Shown here one piece after another: positions 46,144 through 55,033 of a stretch of DNA of 64,000 bases. The DNA comes from Proteiniphilum saccharofermentans (GTDB taxonomy: Bacteria; Bacteroidota; Bacteroidia; Bacteroidales; Dysgonomonadaceae). A program made the translations under genes and the position numbers. The stretch spans positions 2,728,001-2,792,000 of the forward strand of contig NZ_LT605205.1 in assembly GCF_900095135.1 (NCBI RefSeq). The letters run 5' to 3'. Under the pieces are notes generated by a model that did not search any database, was not told where the DNA came from, and saw nothing but the letters and a program-made list of their open reading frames with translations. Positions within the stretch are counted from its first letter, which is position 1, and each line of letters opens with the position of its first letter.

Positions 46144-49100
46144 ATGAAAATCATTCATTATTTAACAGCAATAATCCTGATTTCCGCATTTTCGTGTACA
46201 CAAAATGCGGAAATCAGATCGAAACAATTATCGGATGCGTTGGAGAGCGGATTCATTTCTCCCCCCGACTCCATTCAAACAAGTATCTACTGGTACTGGA
46301 TTTCCGATAATATCTCTAAGGAAGGAGCCGTAAAAGATCTGCATGCGATGAAAGAGGCCGGTATTAACCGTGCGTTTATCGGGAATATCGGCATAGATGG
46401 ACTTCCTTACGGTGAAGTGAAAATGCTCAGCGACGAATGGTGGGAAATTTTACATCTGGCATTAAAAACTGCCACAGAGTTAGGGATTGAGATTGGAATC
46501 TTTAATTCTCCCGGCTGGAGCCAGTCCGGAGGCCCATGGATCAAACCGGAAGAATCGATGAGATACCTTGCCTCCTCTGAGACAACATTACAAGGTCCAC
46601 AGAAAATTGAACAACGATTGGAACAGCCAACGAAGTTATTCCAGGACGTAAAAGTAATCGCCTTTCCTGCTACAAAAAATGAAAATAGAGTGCTAACCCA
46701 TCAAAATGCCGTTATACAATCAACTCCATCCATACCTGAACTCTCCAATATTACAGATGGAAACAACAAAACCGCGATCCGGTTCCCGGATGGAAATGAG
46801 TTCCATATCACATTCAAGTCACCACATCCTTTTACAGCAAGAAGCTTGACCATCCAAATAACGGAAACACCACTACGGGCGAAAGCAATCTTACAGGCAA
46901 AACTGCAGGACGGTGAATTGGAAACTATCTCCGAATTCGATATTAACCGGTCGAATCCATCCCTGAATGTAGGGTTCGAACCTTTTGCCCCGGTAGTTAT
47001 TTCTTTTCCTGCAACCACCGCAACAGAATTCCGGCTCACATTCACAAACACCTATCCTCAGGCGGGATTGACTGAAGTTAAGTTAAGCAGTATCCCTCGC
47101 ATAGAAAGATACAGCGAGAAAACATTGGCTAAAATGCATCCCACCCCACTACCCTATTGGGATGCCTATTTATGGCCTTCTCAACCGGAGGTGGACGATA
47201 AAAGCCTGATCATCCGGGAAGATAATATCCTCGATATCACCCAGTACTTATCAGCTGACGGTATTTTAACATGGGATGTTCCCGAGGGGAAATGGACCAT
47301 TCTGCGTATGGGAATGACACCTACACGAGTAACCAATAGTCCCGCTTCTCCCGAAGCAACCGGACTGGAAGTCGACAAGATGAGCAGGAAGTGGATTGCA
47401 GAACATTTCGACCGGTTCATAGGAGAGATATTGAGAAGAATACCCGAAGTAGACCGGAAATCCTTCAAAGTAGTGGTACAGGACAGCTATGAAACGGGAG
47501 GTCAAAACTTCACCGATGATTTTCTGACAGAATTCAATGAGAGATATGGATATGATCCTGTTCCATATCTACCTACTTATAAAGGGTTTGTCATAAACAG
47601 CCAATTGGAATCGGACCGGTTCTTATGGGATATGAGAAGGATGGTAGCCGATAAGGTCGCCTATGACTATGTAGGAGGGCTGAGGGATGTAAGCCATCAA
47701 CACGGGTTGACCACCTGGTTGGAAAATTACGGTCATTGGGGATTTCCGGGTGAGTTCCTGATGTACGGCGGGCAGTCTGACGAGATCGGAGGGGAATTCT
47801 GGAGCCAGGGAGAACTGGGAGATATTGAAAACCGTGCTGCCACTTCAGCCGGGCATATATATGGAAAAAATAAAATTTCAGCAGAATCCAATACATCGGG
47901 TGGTCCCGCCTATTCACGTCACCCTGCTATGATGAAACAACGAACCGACCGTTTTTTCGCGGAAGGGATCAACAATACGTTACTGCATGTTTATATCATG
48001 CAGCCTTATGAAGACAAAAATCCCGGAGTGAATGCATGGTTTGGCAACGAATTCGACCGGAAGAACAGATGGTTCTCTCAACTGGATCTATTCACGCAAT
48101 ATCTGAAAAGGAGTAACTTCATGTTACAGCAAGGGCTGAATGTCGCTGATGTGGCCTACTTCATCGGGGAAGATGCACCTAAAATGACAGGGATCGCAGA
48201 TCCTCCTCTCCCGACAGGTTACCAGTTTGACTACATGAATGCTGAAGTGATTCTGAGAGATATGAAAGTCAAAGATGGGATGCTTACACTACCACACGGT
48301 ACACAATACAGGGTACTTGTTTTACCGAAACTGGAAACGATGCGCCCTGAAGTGCTCAAAAAAATCAAAGAATTGATTTATGACGGAGCCGTAGTACTCG
48401 GTCCGATGCCCAATCGCTCACCAAGCCTCCGGAATCAACCGGGAGCAGACAAGCAGGTACAGACAATGGCCACAGAACTATGGGATGAAGTTGATGGAGT
48501 AAATGCTACTTACAGACAATATGGGAAAGGGATGATTATAAACGGACTTACACTGGAAGAGACATTTGAAATGATCCAGCTCCCACCCGATTGCAGATTG
48601 CCGGAAGACAACTCCATTCATTACGGGCATAGATCAATGGGAGATATTGATATTTACTTTATCTCTAATCAGACAGGAGAGAAGAAGGTTATTCATCCTG
48701 AATTCAGGGTAACAGGAAAACAACCTGAACTGTGGGAAGCAACCTCCGGATCAATCCGCATTCTTCCTGCTTTTGAGATAAAAGAACATTCCACCTCCCT
48801 GCCCATCAAACTGGCTCCTTATGAAAGTGTTTTTGTCGTATTTAGAAATAAAGCCGGAAAAAGTGGCCAGACGAATATTGTAGATAATTACCCTGCACCT
48901 GAAATCATCGAGGAGTTGAAAGGCCCATGGAGTGTTTCTTTTGATCCTCTATTAAGAGGTCCTGCCGAACCGGTGATCTTTGAGACACTTCATGACTGGA
49001 CCACTTCAGCGAATGAGTCAATTAAATATTACTCAGGGACAGCATACTATACAATCCATTTCTCCGTTTCGGAAGTAAAAGAGAATGAAGTGATCGAGGT

Positions 49101-49389
49101 CGACCTGGGAAATCTGACTTCGATGGCAAAAGTGAAAGTAAATGACACTTATGTAGGTGGAGTTTGGACTTACCCCTACAAACTCGATATCTCCGATTTC
49201 GCAAAACCCGGAAAGAATAAGCTGGTAATCGAGGTGGTCAACAACTGGATGAATCGCCTGATCGGTGACCAAAATCTTCCTGAAACGCAGAGAGAAACAT
49301 GGTGTTTCGTAAATCCATATAATGCGAAGAGTCCGTTACAACCATCCGGTCTTTTCGGGCCTGTAACCATTCAGTCGGTAAAGTATTGA
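46144..49389 (+). CDS. GH106-like alpha-L-rhamnosidase, lipoprotein (second copy)
   Basis: 1081 aa. The signal peptide carries the lipobox AFSC (about residue 18). Same architecture as the gene at 41663: SIYWYWISDNISKEGAVKDL, GIFNSPGWSQSGGPWI, VVVQDSYETGGQNF, WLENYGHWGFPGEFLMYGGQ, then ARRANGED C-terminal beta domains ending with a galactose-binding-like module (EVDLGNLTSMAKVKVNDTYVGG). The two GH106 proteins are divergent, so they probably recognise different rhamnosyl linkages. Its stop codon lies 2 bp before the nearest ATG of the GH71/99-like gene, so translational coupling is likely. Confidence 0.88.
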   Translation: MKIIHYLTAIILISAFSCTQNAEIRSKQLSDALESGFISPPDSIQTSIYWYWISDNISKEGAVKDLHAMKEAGINRAFIGNIGIDGLPYGEVKMLSDEWWEILHLALKTATELGIEIGIFNSPGWSQSGGPWIKPEESMRYLASSETTLQGPQKIEQRLEQPTKLFQDVKVIAFPATKNENRVLTHQNAVIQSTPSIPELSNITDGNNKTAIRFPDGNEFHITFKSPHPFTARSLTIQITETPLRAKAILQAKLQDGELETISEFDINRSNPSLNVGFEPFAPVVISFPATTATEFRLTFTNTYPQAGLTEVKLSSIPRIERYSEKTLAKMHPTPLPYWDAYLWPSQPEVDDKSLIIREDNILDITQYLSADGILTWDVPEGKWTILRMGMTPTRVTNSPASPEATGLEVDKMSRKWIAEHFDRFIGEILRRIPEVDRKSFKVVVQDSYETGGQNFTDDFLTEFNERYGYDPVPYLPTYKGFVINSQLESDRFLWDMRRMVADKVAYDYVGGLRDVSHQHGLTTWLENYGHWGFPGEFLMYGGQSDEIGGEFWSQGELGDIENRAATSAGHIYGKNKISAESNTSGGPAYSRHPAMMKQRTDRFFAEGINNTLLHVYIMQPYEDKNPGVNAWFGNEFDRKNRWFSQLDLFTQYLKRSNFMLQQGLNVADVAYFIGEDAPKMTGIADPPLPTGYQFDYMNAEVILRDMKVKDGMLTLPHGTQYRVLVLPKLETMRPEVLKKIKELIYDGAVVLGPMPNRSPSLRNQPGADKQVQTMATELWDEVDGVNATYRQYGKGMIINGLTLEETFEMIQLPPDCRLPEDNSIHYGHRSMGDIDIYFISNQTGEKKVIHPEFRVTGKQPELWEATSGSIRILPAFEIKEHSTSLPIKLAPYESVFVVFRNKAGKSGQTNIVDNYPAPEIIEELKGPWSVSFDPLLRGPAEPVIFETLHDWTTSANESIKYYSGTAYYTIHFSVSEVKENEVIEVDLGNLTSMAKVKVNDTYVGGVWTYPYKLDISDFAKPGKNKLVIEVVNNWMNRLIGDQNLPETQRETWCFVNPYNAKSPLQPSGLFGPVTIQSVKY

Positions 49390-49400
49390 GGATGTCGAAT

Positions 49401-51431
49401 ATGCAAATAATCAAATTTATTACTCTAATTCTCTCGCTTCCGGTGATCCTTTTATCGTGTGGAGTCTCACAAGAGAACAGGGATGGCTCCACGGAAGAGA
49501 GTTACTACAGAGACCTCTTTTCCGACACATGGGTAGCCACCGATGCTATTGGCCGGGAGATGCCCGGCCATCAGGAAGTAGGTGATGTAAAAAAAGATCA
49601 AAGAAGGGTGGTCGGTATCTTCTATATAACGTGGCATACACAGGGACTGGCAAATCTGGAACAACCCTATAATGCAGATGTAACCAAAATATTGAAGAAA
49701 GATCCCTCTGCCCGAATCAAAGCAGACCACCCGCTATGGTACACCAATTCCTATCATTGGGGAGAACCGGAAATGGGCTACTTCCTGAGTCAGGACGACT
49801 ATGTGATCCGCAAGGATATGTCGATGCTCGCAGACGCCGGAGTGGACGTACTTATCATGGATGTAACAAATGCGGTCAGATACTGGGATGAGTGGGATGT
49901 CACTTTCCGTATCATGCAGGAGATGAAAAAAGAGGGAAACAAAGTACCCCAATTCGCATTCTGGTCTTTTAACGGTCCCTCTATCACAGTAGTACAAGAC
50001 CTCTATGACAAGGTTTACAAAGAGGGCAAATACAGTGACCTCTGGTTTTACTGGGATGGCAAGCCCCTGCTGCTCTACAATGGAACACCGTCGCTCGATG
50101 CGAACAGAGGAGGAATCCAGCACCCTAATCCCCATTATGACCCTGCTGCAGCCACAGATCCCGATCATCCTCATTATCAGGATCCTGATTATGCGGAGGA
50201 GTTTTATCAGGATTATACCAATGAAGTGAAAGAGTTTTTCACCCTGCGGACAATGTGGTGGGGATACTATGAATGGGGCGGGAAACGTTTTATCGGTACT
50301 GAAGACAACTGGAGTTTCGGTTACAGTATGGCGGATCAGCGTATAAAGAGTCTTCCCCCCGAACAACTTCTCTCATTGCATAACGGCAAAAGGGAACAGG
50401 CGGCAGTCACCACAGCACAGCATCCCGTTACCATGACCGATGAAAATATGGGAGTAGGAAAATCATGGTCCAGAGAGTTTGGCCAGCCTGAACTCAATGA
50501 ACAGGACATGCCCAAATCGGCGTATGTCCCATGGTTGGGGAAAGAGGTTGAAAACCCGACAGATTACGGCATCTATTTTCAGGAAAGATGGGATGAAGCA
50601 CTTGAAGCCAATCCCGAATTTCTCTATATCAACGACTGGAATGAATGGACTGCCGGAAAATATCAACCCGATGGCGGAGGGACCATTTCCTGGCTGGGCA
50701 GAGACAACCCCTTCTTTTTTGTAGACCAGTACAATGCCGAATTTAATCGTGGCATTCAACCGATGAAAGGAGGTTATACCGATAACTACTACATGCAAAT
50801 GGCACAGAATATCAGGAGGTATAAGGGTGTACGTCCTATCCCTGAACAAAAAGGATTTGATAGGATCGTGATCGATGGAAATTTCAGTGATTGGGGAAAG
50901 ATCAGAAATGAATTCAGGGATACCAGGGGAGATACCTATCACAGAGATGCCATAGGGTATGCCGGGATCAGGTATGTCAACAACTCGGGCAGGAATGATA
51001 TCATTACCGGTAAGGCCGCAGTTGGCAAAGAGAATATCTACTTCTACGTGGAAACGGCGGAACCTCTTACTCCACATACAGATAAGAACTGGATGCTTTT
51101 ACTGATAGATGCAGACAACGACTCCAAGACTGGATGGTATGGCTATGATTATCTGGTTAATCAAAACGTGAAGGGTGAAAATATGACAACACTGATGAAA
51201 TATGACGGTCAACAGTGGATCGAAACCGGTGACCTTACTTACCACTACACAGGTAACCAAATGGAGATTGAAATTCCCCGCCGCCTGCTGAATATCAGTC
51301 AGGATCAACTTGTAATTGATTTTAAATGGAGTGATAATCCGGAAGAACTGGCAGATCCTATCTCTTTCTGCCTGAACGGGGATACCGCACCTAACAGAAG
51401 GTTCAATTACCGGTTGATATGGAAAAAATAA
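49401..51431 (+). CDS. GH71/99-like lipoprotein with C-terminal carbohydrate-binding-like domain, first copy
   Basis: About 676 aa from ATG 49401, which has GAGGA 8 bp upstream; ATG 49392 is the alternative. Lipobox LLSC. The barrel part (about 50-430) includes VVGIFYITWHTQG, VDVLIMDVTNAVRYW and YINDWNEWTAGKY. The Glu415-x-x-Ala418 spacing shows that the first GH99-type catalytic glutamate is kept and the second is alanine. The last roughly 180 residues (FDRIVIDGNFSDWGKI, WMLLLIDADNDSKTGWYGYDYLVN) resemble a CBM9/DOMON-type sugar-binding sandwich. It may be a hydrolase with another mechanism or a binding protein. A paralogue is at 52739. Confidence 0.65.
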   Translation: MQIIKFITLILSLPVILLSCGVSQENRDGSTEESYYRDLFSDTWVATDAIGREMPGHQEVGDVKKDQRRVVGIFYITWHTQGLANLEQPYNADVTKILKKDPSARIKADHPLWYTNSYHWGEPEMGYFLSQDDYVIRKDMSMLADAGVDVLIMDVTNAVRYWDEWDVTFRIMQEMKKEGNKVPQFAFWSFNGPSITVVQDLYDKVYKEGKYSDLWFYWDGKPLLLYNGTPSLDANRGGIQHPNPHYDPAAATDPDHPHYQDPDYAEEFYQDYTNEVKEFFTLRTMWWGYYEWGGKRFIGTEDNWSFGYSMADQRIKSLPPEQLLSLHNGKREQAAVTTAQHPVTMTDENMGVGKSWSREFGQPELNEQDMPKSAYVPWLGKEVENPTDYGIYFQERWDEALEANPEFLYINDWNEWTAGKYQPDGGGTISWLGRDNPFFFVDQYNAEFNRGIQPMKGGYTDNYYMQMAQNIRRYKGVRPIPEQKGFDRIVIDGNFSDWGKIRNEFRDTRGDTYHRDAIGYAGIRYVNNSGRNDIITGKAAVGKENIYFYVETAEPLTPHTDKNWMLLLIDADNDSKTGWYGYDYLVNQNVKGENMTTLMKYDGQQWIETGDLTYHYTGNQMEIEIPRRLLNISQDQLVIDFKWSDNPEELADPISFCLNGDTAPNRRFNYRLIWKK

Positions 51432-51496
51432 AACAATCATATAAAACACTCATAAGATACAAGTTCACACGAGACTATGATTAAAAAATATCTTAT

Positions 51497-51515
51497 GTCT
51501 TGATTCTTGGTTCTT
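51497..51515 (+). repeat. Dispersed intergenic TTGATTC-type repeat, copy 2
   Basis: Matches 3229-3247 at 18 of 19 bases. It lies in the 104-bp gap before the WbsX gene at 51536, 21 bp from its start codon, in the same setting as copy 1 before rhaA. Confidence 0.5.
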
Positions 51516-51535
51516 GAGTCTATTTTTTTAATTGT

Positions 51536-52723
51536 ATGAAACATTTTTCTCAGATCTTTATCCTTTTTACAGCGATTGTTTTCCTCTCTTCCTGTTCGGA
51601 GAATAAAAAACAAAACGTAAAAGAGAGCGATTACACAATTGCAGCCTTTTACTGGCCTGCCTATCATTATGAGCCACGATCGGAATTCCTTTTCCCGGAG
51701 AAAACCGGTGAATGGGAAATCATCCGCAATGCCGTCCCAAAAGAGGAAAGGCATCAACAACCCAAGGTGCCGCTCTGGGGATATCTCGATGAAGCAAATC
51801 CCAAAGATATGGACTTGAAAATCTCCACAGCACTCGAATACGGTGTAAATACATTTATTTTCGACTGGTATTGGTTCGAAAAGGCACCTTTTCTTGAAAG
51901 TTGCATCAACGATGGTTTTCTTAAAGCGAACAATGACCGGATGAACTTCTATCTTATGTGGGCCAATCACGATGCCACCACCTACTGGGACGTAAACAAT
52001 CCTCGTGTAGACTCGGTTTACTGGGATGGAGAAGTGGACAGGGAGCAGTTTGATATAATAGTGGACCGGGTGATCTCCAACTATTTCAAAGAACCATCCT
52101 ATTTTAAAATCGATGGCGAGCCGGTCTTCTGTATCTATGAGTTGAACACACTGATCAATGGACTGGGAGGACCGGAAAAGACAAAAGAAGCACTTGACTA
52201 TTTCAGGCAAAAAACCGTGGAAGCCGGTTTCCCCGGACTTCATCTACAAAGTATTTTATGGGAAGCGCTACCCTCCACCATTGAAGGTGTTCCCGGTGAT
52301 CCGATCAAAAGTCAGGATGATGTACTGAGTTATTTCGGTTTTAAGAGCCTGACAAACTATTGTTGGGCACACCTTCAAAATCCGGATGGAGATTACGAGG
52401 TATGGGGGGATGCTTCCACTGATATGTGGGGCGGATTTAGAGATCAGTTCTCCATGACTTACTATCCCAACATCACCGTAAGCTGGGATGCCAATCCCCG
52501 ATTCCCTTTCAAGGCAGGGTATATCAATAACTCAACTCCTCAGAAATTTGAGAAGTACCTGATAAAAGCCAGGAATTATGTCGACGAGAACGCTATTAAG
52601 CCGAAAATTATCACCATCAATGCATGGAATGAATGGTCTGAAGGAAGTTACCTGGAACCTGACATCACATGGGGATACGGTTATCTGGAAGCAGTAAGAA
52701 ATGTATTCGGCAGTGCCAATTAA
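51536..52723 (+). CDS. WbsX/GH99-like lipoprotein, putative glycoside hydrolase (duplicate)
   Basis: 395 aa lipoprotein (lipobox LSSC). Near copy of the protein at 44931: IAAFYWPAYHYEPR, VNTFIFDWYWFEK, LMWANHDATTYWDV, ITVSWDANPRFPFKAGY and NAWNEWSEGSYLEPD with Glu366 and Glu369 as the putative catalytic pair. The main local difference is FEKAPF in place of YDGQPF after the FDWYW motif, which in this fold lies near the substrate cleft and could alter specificity. It is flanked by two GH71/99-like genes, the next 15 bp downstream. Confidence 0.77.
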   Translation: MKHFSQIFILFTAIVFLSSCSENKKQNVKESDYTIAAFYWPAYHYEPRSEFLFPEKTGEWEIIRNAVPKEERHQQPKVPLWGYLDEANPKDMDLKISTALEYGVNTFIFDWYWFEKAPFLESCINDGFLKANNDRMNFYLMWANHDATTYWDVNNPRVDSVYWDGEVDREQFDIIVDRVISNYFKEPSYFKIDGEPVFCIYELNTLINGLGGPEKTKEALDYFRQKTVEAGFPGLHLQSILWEALPSTIEGVPGDPIKSQDDVLSYFGFKSLTNYCWAHLQNPDGDYEVWGDASTDMWGGFRDQFSMTYYPNITVSWDANPRFPFKAGYINNSTPQKFEKYLIKARNYVDENAIKPKIITINAWNEWSEGSYLEPDITWGYGYLEAVRNVFGSAN

Positions 52724-52738
52724 CTTTTATTTAATCGT

Positions 52739-54547
52739 ATGAAATCGATATACTTCTTTTTTCTATTTTTCCTCGCAATTCTCACTTTGAGCAGTTCCGA
52801 CAGAAAGAATGATCCTGTGGTGCACACCCCTCTCCTTTCCAAACAGGAAACGAAAACAATAGATCTTATTCAACCGTTGGCAGGATGTGATGAGTTAGGC
52901 AGAATACTTCCGGAACATGAGGAAGTAGGTGATATCAGGGGAAACAGGAATGTTGGTATGTTTTATTTCCTCTGGCAGGGAGATAATGCCTCTAAAACAT
53001 CAGAACAAAAATGGGATCTAAGTAAGATCATTCCCTGTCACCCGGAAGTACTCGAAAAAGGGGATCACGAAAACTGGGGATCACGTCAGAGAGGACGTTA
53101 TTATTTCTGGGGAGAACCGATTTATGGCTACTACAGGGGAGATGATTACTGGGTACATCTGAGAAATATGCAGTTATTGACCGATGCACAAGTAGACTTC
53201 CTGATAATTGACGCTACAAACACACTCATCTATGAAGAGCAATCGGATGCTTTGATGAGGGCCATTCGAACTCTTCAACAACAGGGCAGGAATCCGCCCA
53301 AAATAGTCTATTACACCAATACAGAATCGGGAAAAACAATGCAAAAGATTTATGATGCATTTTATCGATCGGACGCACCAATCCGATATCCTGAAACTTG
53401 GTACTATATGGAAGGAAAACCCCTTATCATCGGGAGGACCAAAGAGGTCGACGGAAAAGAGTTCCAACCCTTTTTTACTTTTAGGGAATCACAATGGCCC
53501 AATGAACCAATCCAGGATAACGGATGGCCATGGATTGATTTTATCAGGCCGCAGCATGTATACAAAAACCGGAGGGGAGAAAGGGAAATCATCAATGTGT
53601 CGGTATGCCAGCACCCTGATCCGGGAGCGGGAATGGGGGGGTCTGCTTTTTATGGCAACAAGAACAATTGGGGACGTAGTTATCGAAATGGCAACCCGGG
53701 TAATCCGGAAAAGGATATTCTCTACGGATATAATTTTCAGGAACAGTGGGATTATGCCCTTCAACAGGATGTTCCATTTGTGTTTATCACCGGATGGAAC
53801 GAGTGGATAGCCGGAAGATGGGGCAGCACGGATGGAAATCCGGAGCACTCCTACTTCTGCGACCAGGCTGATCCGGAATACAGCAGAGACATAGAACCCA
53901 CAATGACAGCCGGATTAAAAGACAACTACTATATGCAGATGGTGGCAAACATCCGGAAATACAAGGGTATGAATCCTGTACAAAAAGCCGGTAACGAAAA
54001 GAGTATCAAAGGATGGAACGACTGGGAAGAAGTTACCCCGGTCTATACAGACTATAAAGAGGACACTGAAAAAAGAGATCATCCATCGGCAGTAATCAAT
54101 CCTCATATCCAATACACTAACACCACCGGCAGAAATGATTTCACAATACTGAAAGTAGCAAGAGACCGAAAAACGATCTATTTTCTTGCAGAGACTGCCA
54201 AACCGATTATCAATAGTAATGACGAACAGTGGATGAGGCTCTATATCAACAGCGACAGAGATCACACTACCGGATGGATGGGATATGACTTTAGAATCAA
54301 TGCGGGAACAAACTTGCAACAATATACCAATGGACAATGGAAGACAATCAGTAAAGTCACAGTCAAAACGGAAGGAAACAAACTTTTGTATAGTTTTCCC
54401 TTGAAAATAATTTCCGGCCGCAAAGGTGAACTCAATTTTGAATTTAAATGGTCTGACAATATGCAAACCGAAGATCCGATGGATTGGTATCTCAATGGCG
54501 ATGTGGCGCCCGAAGGACGATTTAATTATATATATCAGACGAAGTAA
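52739..54547 (+). CDS. GH71/99-like secreted protein with C-terminal carbohydrate-binding-like domain, second copy
   Basis: 602 aa. The signal peptide is hydrophobic but ends LSSSDRK with no cysteine, so unlike its paralogue at 49401 it is not a lipoprotein. The barrel has NVGMFYFLWQGDN, VDFLIIDATNTLIYEEQ and FITGWNEWIAGRW; Glu355 is kept and position 358 is Ala, the same replacement as in the paralogue. The C-terminal part (TIYFLAETAKPI, RLYINSDRDHTTGWMGYDFRIN, DWYLNGDVAPEGRFNY) is the same CBM9/DOMON-like sandwich. The role is unproven; a matching pair with one anchored and one free protein suggests joint action on the same polymer. Confidence 0.65.
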   Translation: MKSIYFFFLFFLAILTLSSSDRKNDPVVHTPLLSKQETKTIDLIQPLAGCDELGRILPEHEEVGDIRGNRNVGMFYFLWQGDNASKTSEQKWDLSKIIPCHPEVLEKGDHENWGSRQRGRYYFWGEPIYGYYRGDDYWVHLRNMQLLTDAQVDFLIIDATNTLIYEEQSDALMRAIRTLQQQGRNPPKIVYYTNTESGKTMQKIYDAFYRSDAPIRYPETWYYMEGKPLIIGRTKEVDGKEFQPFFTFRESQWPNEPIQDNGWPWIDFIRPQHVYKNRRGEREIINVSVCQHPDPGAGMGGSAFYGNKNNWGRSYRNGNPGNPEKDILYGYNFQEQWDYALQQDVPFVFITGWNEWIAGRWGSTDGNPEHSYFCDQADPEYSRDIEPTMTAGLKDNYYMQMVANIRKYKGMNPVQKAGNEKSIKGWNDWEEVTPVYTDYKEDTEKRDHPSAVINPHIQYTNTTGRNDFTILKVARDRKTIYFLAETAKPIINSNDEQWMRLYINSDRDHTTGWMGYDFRINAGTNLQQYTNGQWKTISKVTVKTEGNKLLYSFPLKIISGRKGELNFEFKWSDNMQTEDPMDWYLNGDVAPEGRFNYIYQTK

Positions 54548-54644
54548 ATCAGGTAAAGACAGAATAAAGTAAAATAGATTTGTAAGAGATATTCATAAGC
54601 GAAGTAATAGTTGTTTCCGACATAGTCATGAATAATGATGCCTT

Positions 54645-54730
54645 TACCGCCCGTTATAGGAGGCATTGTCCGCCCGTCCAATGGTGTGTTGACCGCCCGT
54701 CCAACGAGGTGTTGGACGGGCGGTCAACAT
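54645..54730. repeat. GC-rich CCGCCCGT repeats and 18-bp perfect hairpin
   Basis: CCGCCCGT occurs three times in direct orientation (near 54649, 54670 and 54693). The third is part of an 18-bp arm (54688-54705) that pairs perfectly with 54711-54728 across the 5-base loop GAGGT. The segment is strikingly GC-rich against its surroundings and has no T-tract. It begins 10 bp downstream of the stop of the relic on the minus strand. Confidence 0.75.
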
Positions 54731-54738
54731 GAAGTTGG

Positions 54739-54909
54739 CTACTCAACTGTCAGCATCTTGTCAAAAGTGACGGCGCGGGGCTCCTTTAACAGCTGCCCGG
54801 GGGTAAATTGCGTCACCACTTCCAGGCGGTACTCCCCGGCCGGCAGGTCGGGGATCACGATGATAAGCTCCGATTTAATTCGTTTATTACCGGGTATCTG
54901 AGACCCATA
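54739..54909 (-). pseudogene. C-terminal relic of a DUF4469-type HU-like DNA-binding protein
   Basis: About 56 codons on the minus strand ending in a stop at 54739-54741 encode SELIIVIPDLPAGEYRLEV and LKEPRAVTFDKMLTVE. This is the typical end of the DUF4469 domain that closes Bacteroidota HU-like DNA-binding proteins. A stop codon at 54910-54912 and then the IS5-type element block the frame upstream, and no continuation is visible on the far side of the IS. The fragment is GC-rich, unlike its neighbours. Identification is by remembered family consensus, so moderate. Confidence 0.55.
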
Positions 54910-54979
54910 TCAAAATACTTAGTCGACCCTTAAAAAGCATTCAATAGTCTATAATACAGTAAAATAGTAGATATTTTCC

Positions 54980-55010
54980 TTGGTTATATCTGCAAGTTTT
55001 CGTAAATTTG
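54980..55010 (+). promoter_or_regulatory. Transposase promoter inside the IS5-type element
   Basis: A -7 box TAAATTTG (55003-55010) matches TAnnTTTG, with TTGG at 54980-54983 in the -33 region, 19 bp upstream. It places transcription start near 55017, which makes ATG 55034 rather than TTG 55022 the start codon. Confidence 0.5.
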
Positions 55011-55033
55011 AGATATAAATCTTGCAGAAAATC

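Noticed and set aside
54635-54901. 88-codon plus-strand frame next to the IS5-type element
   Set aside because: It is the antisense of the GC-rich hairpin and the DUF4469-type relic, whose minus-strand frame makes sense as protein.
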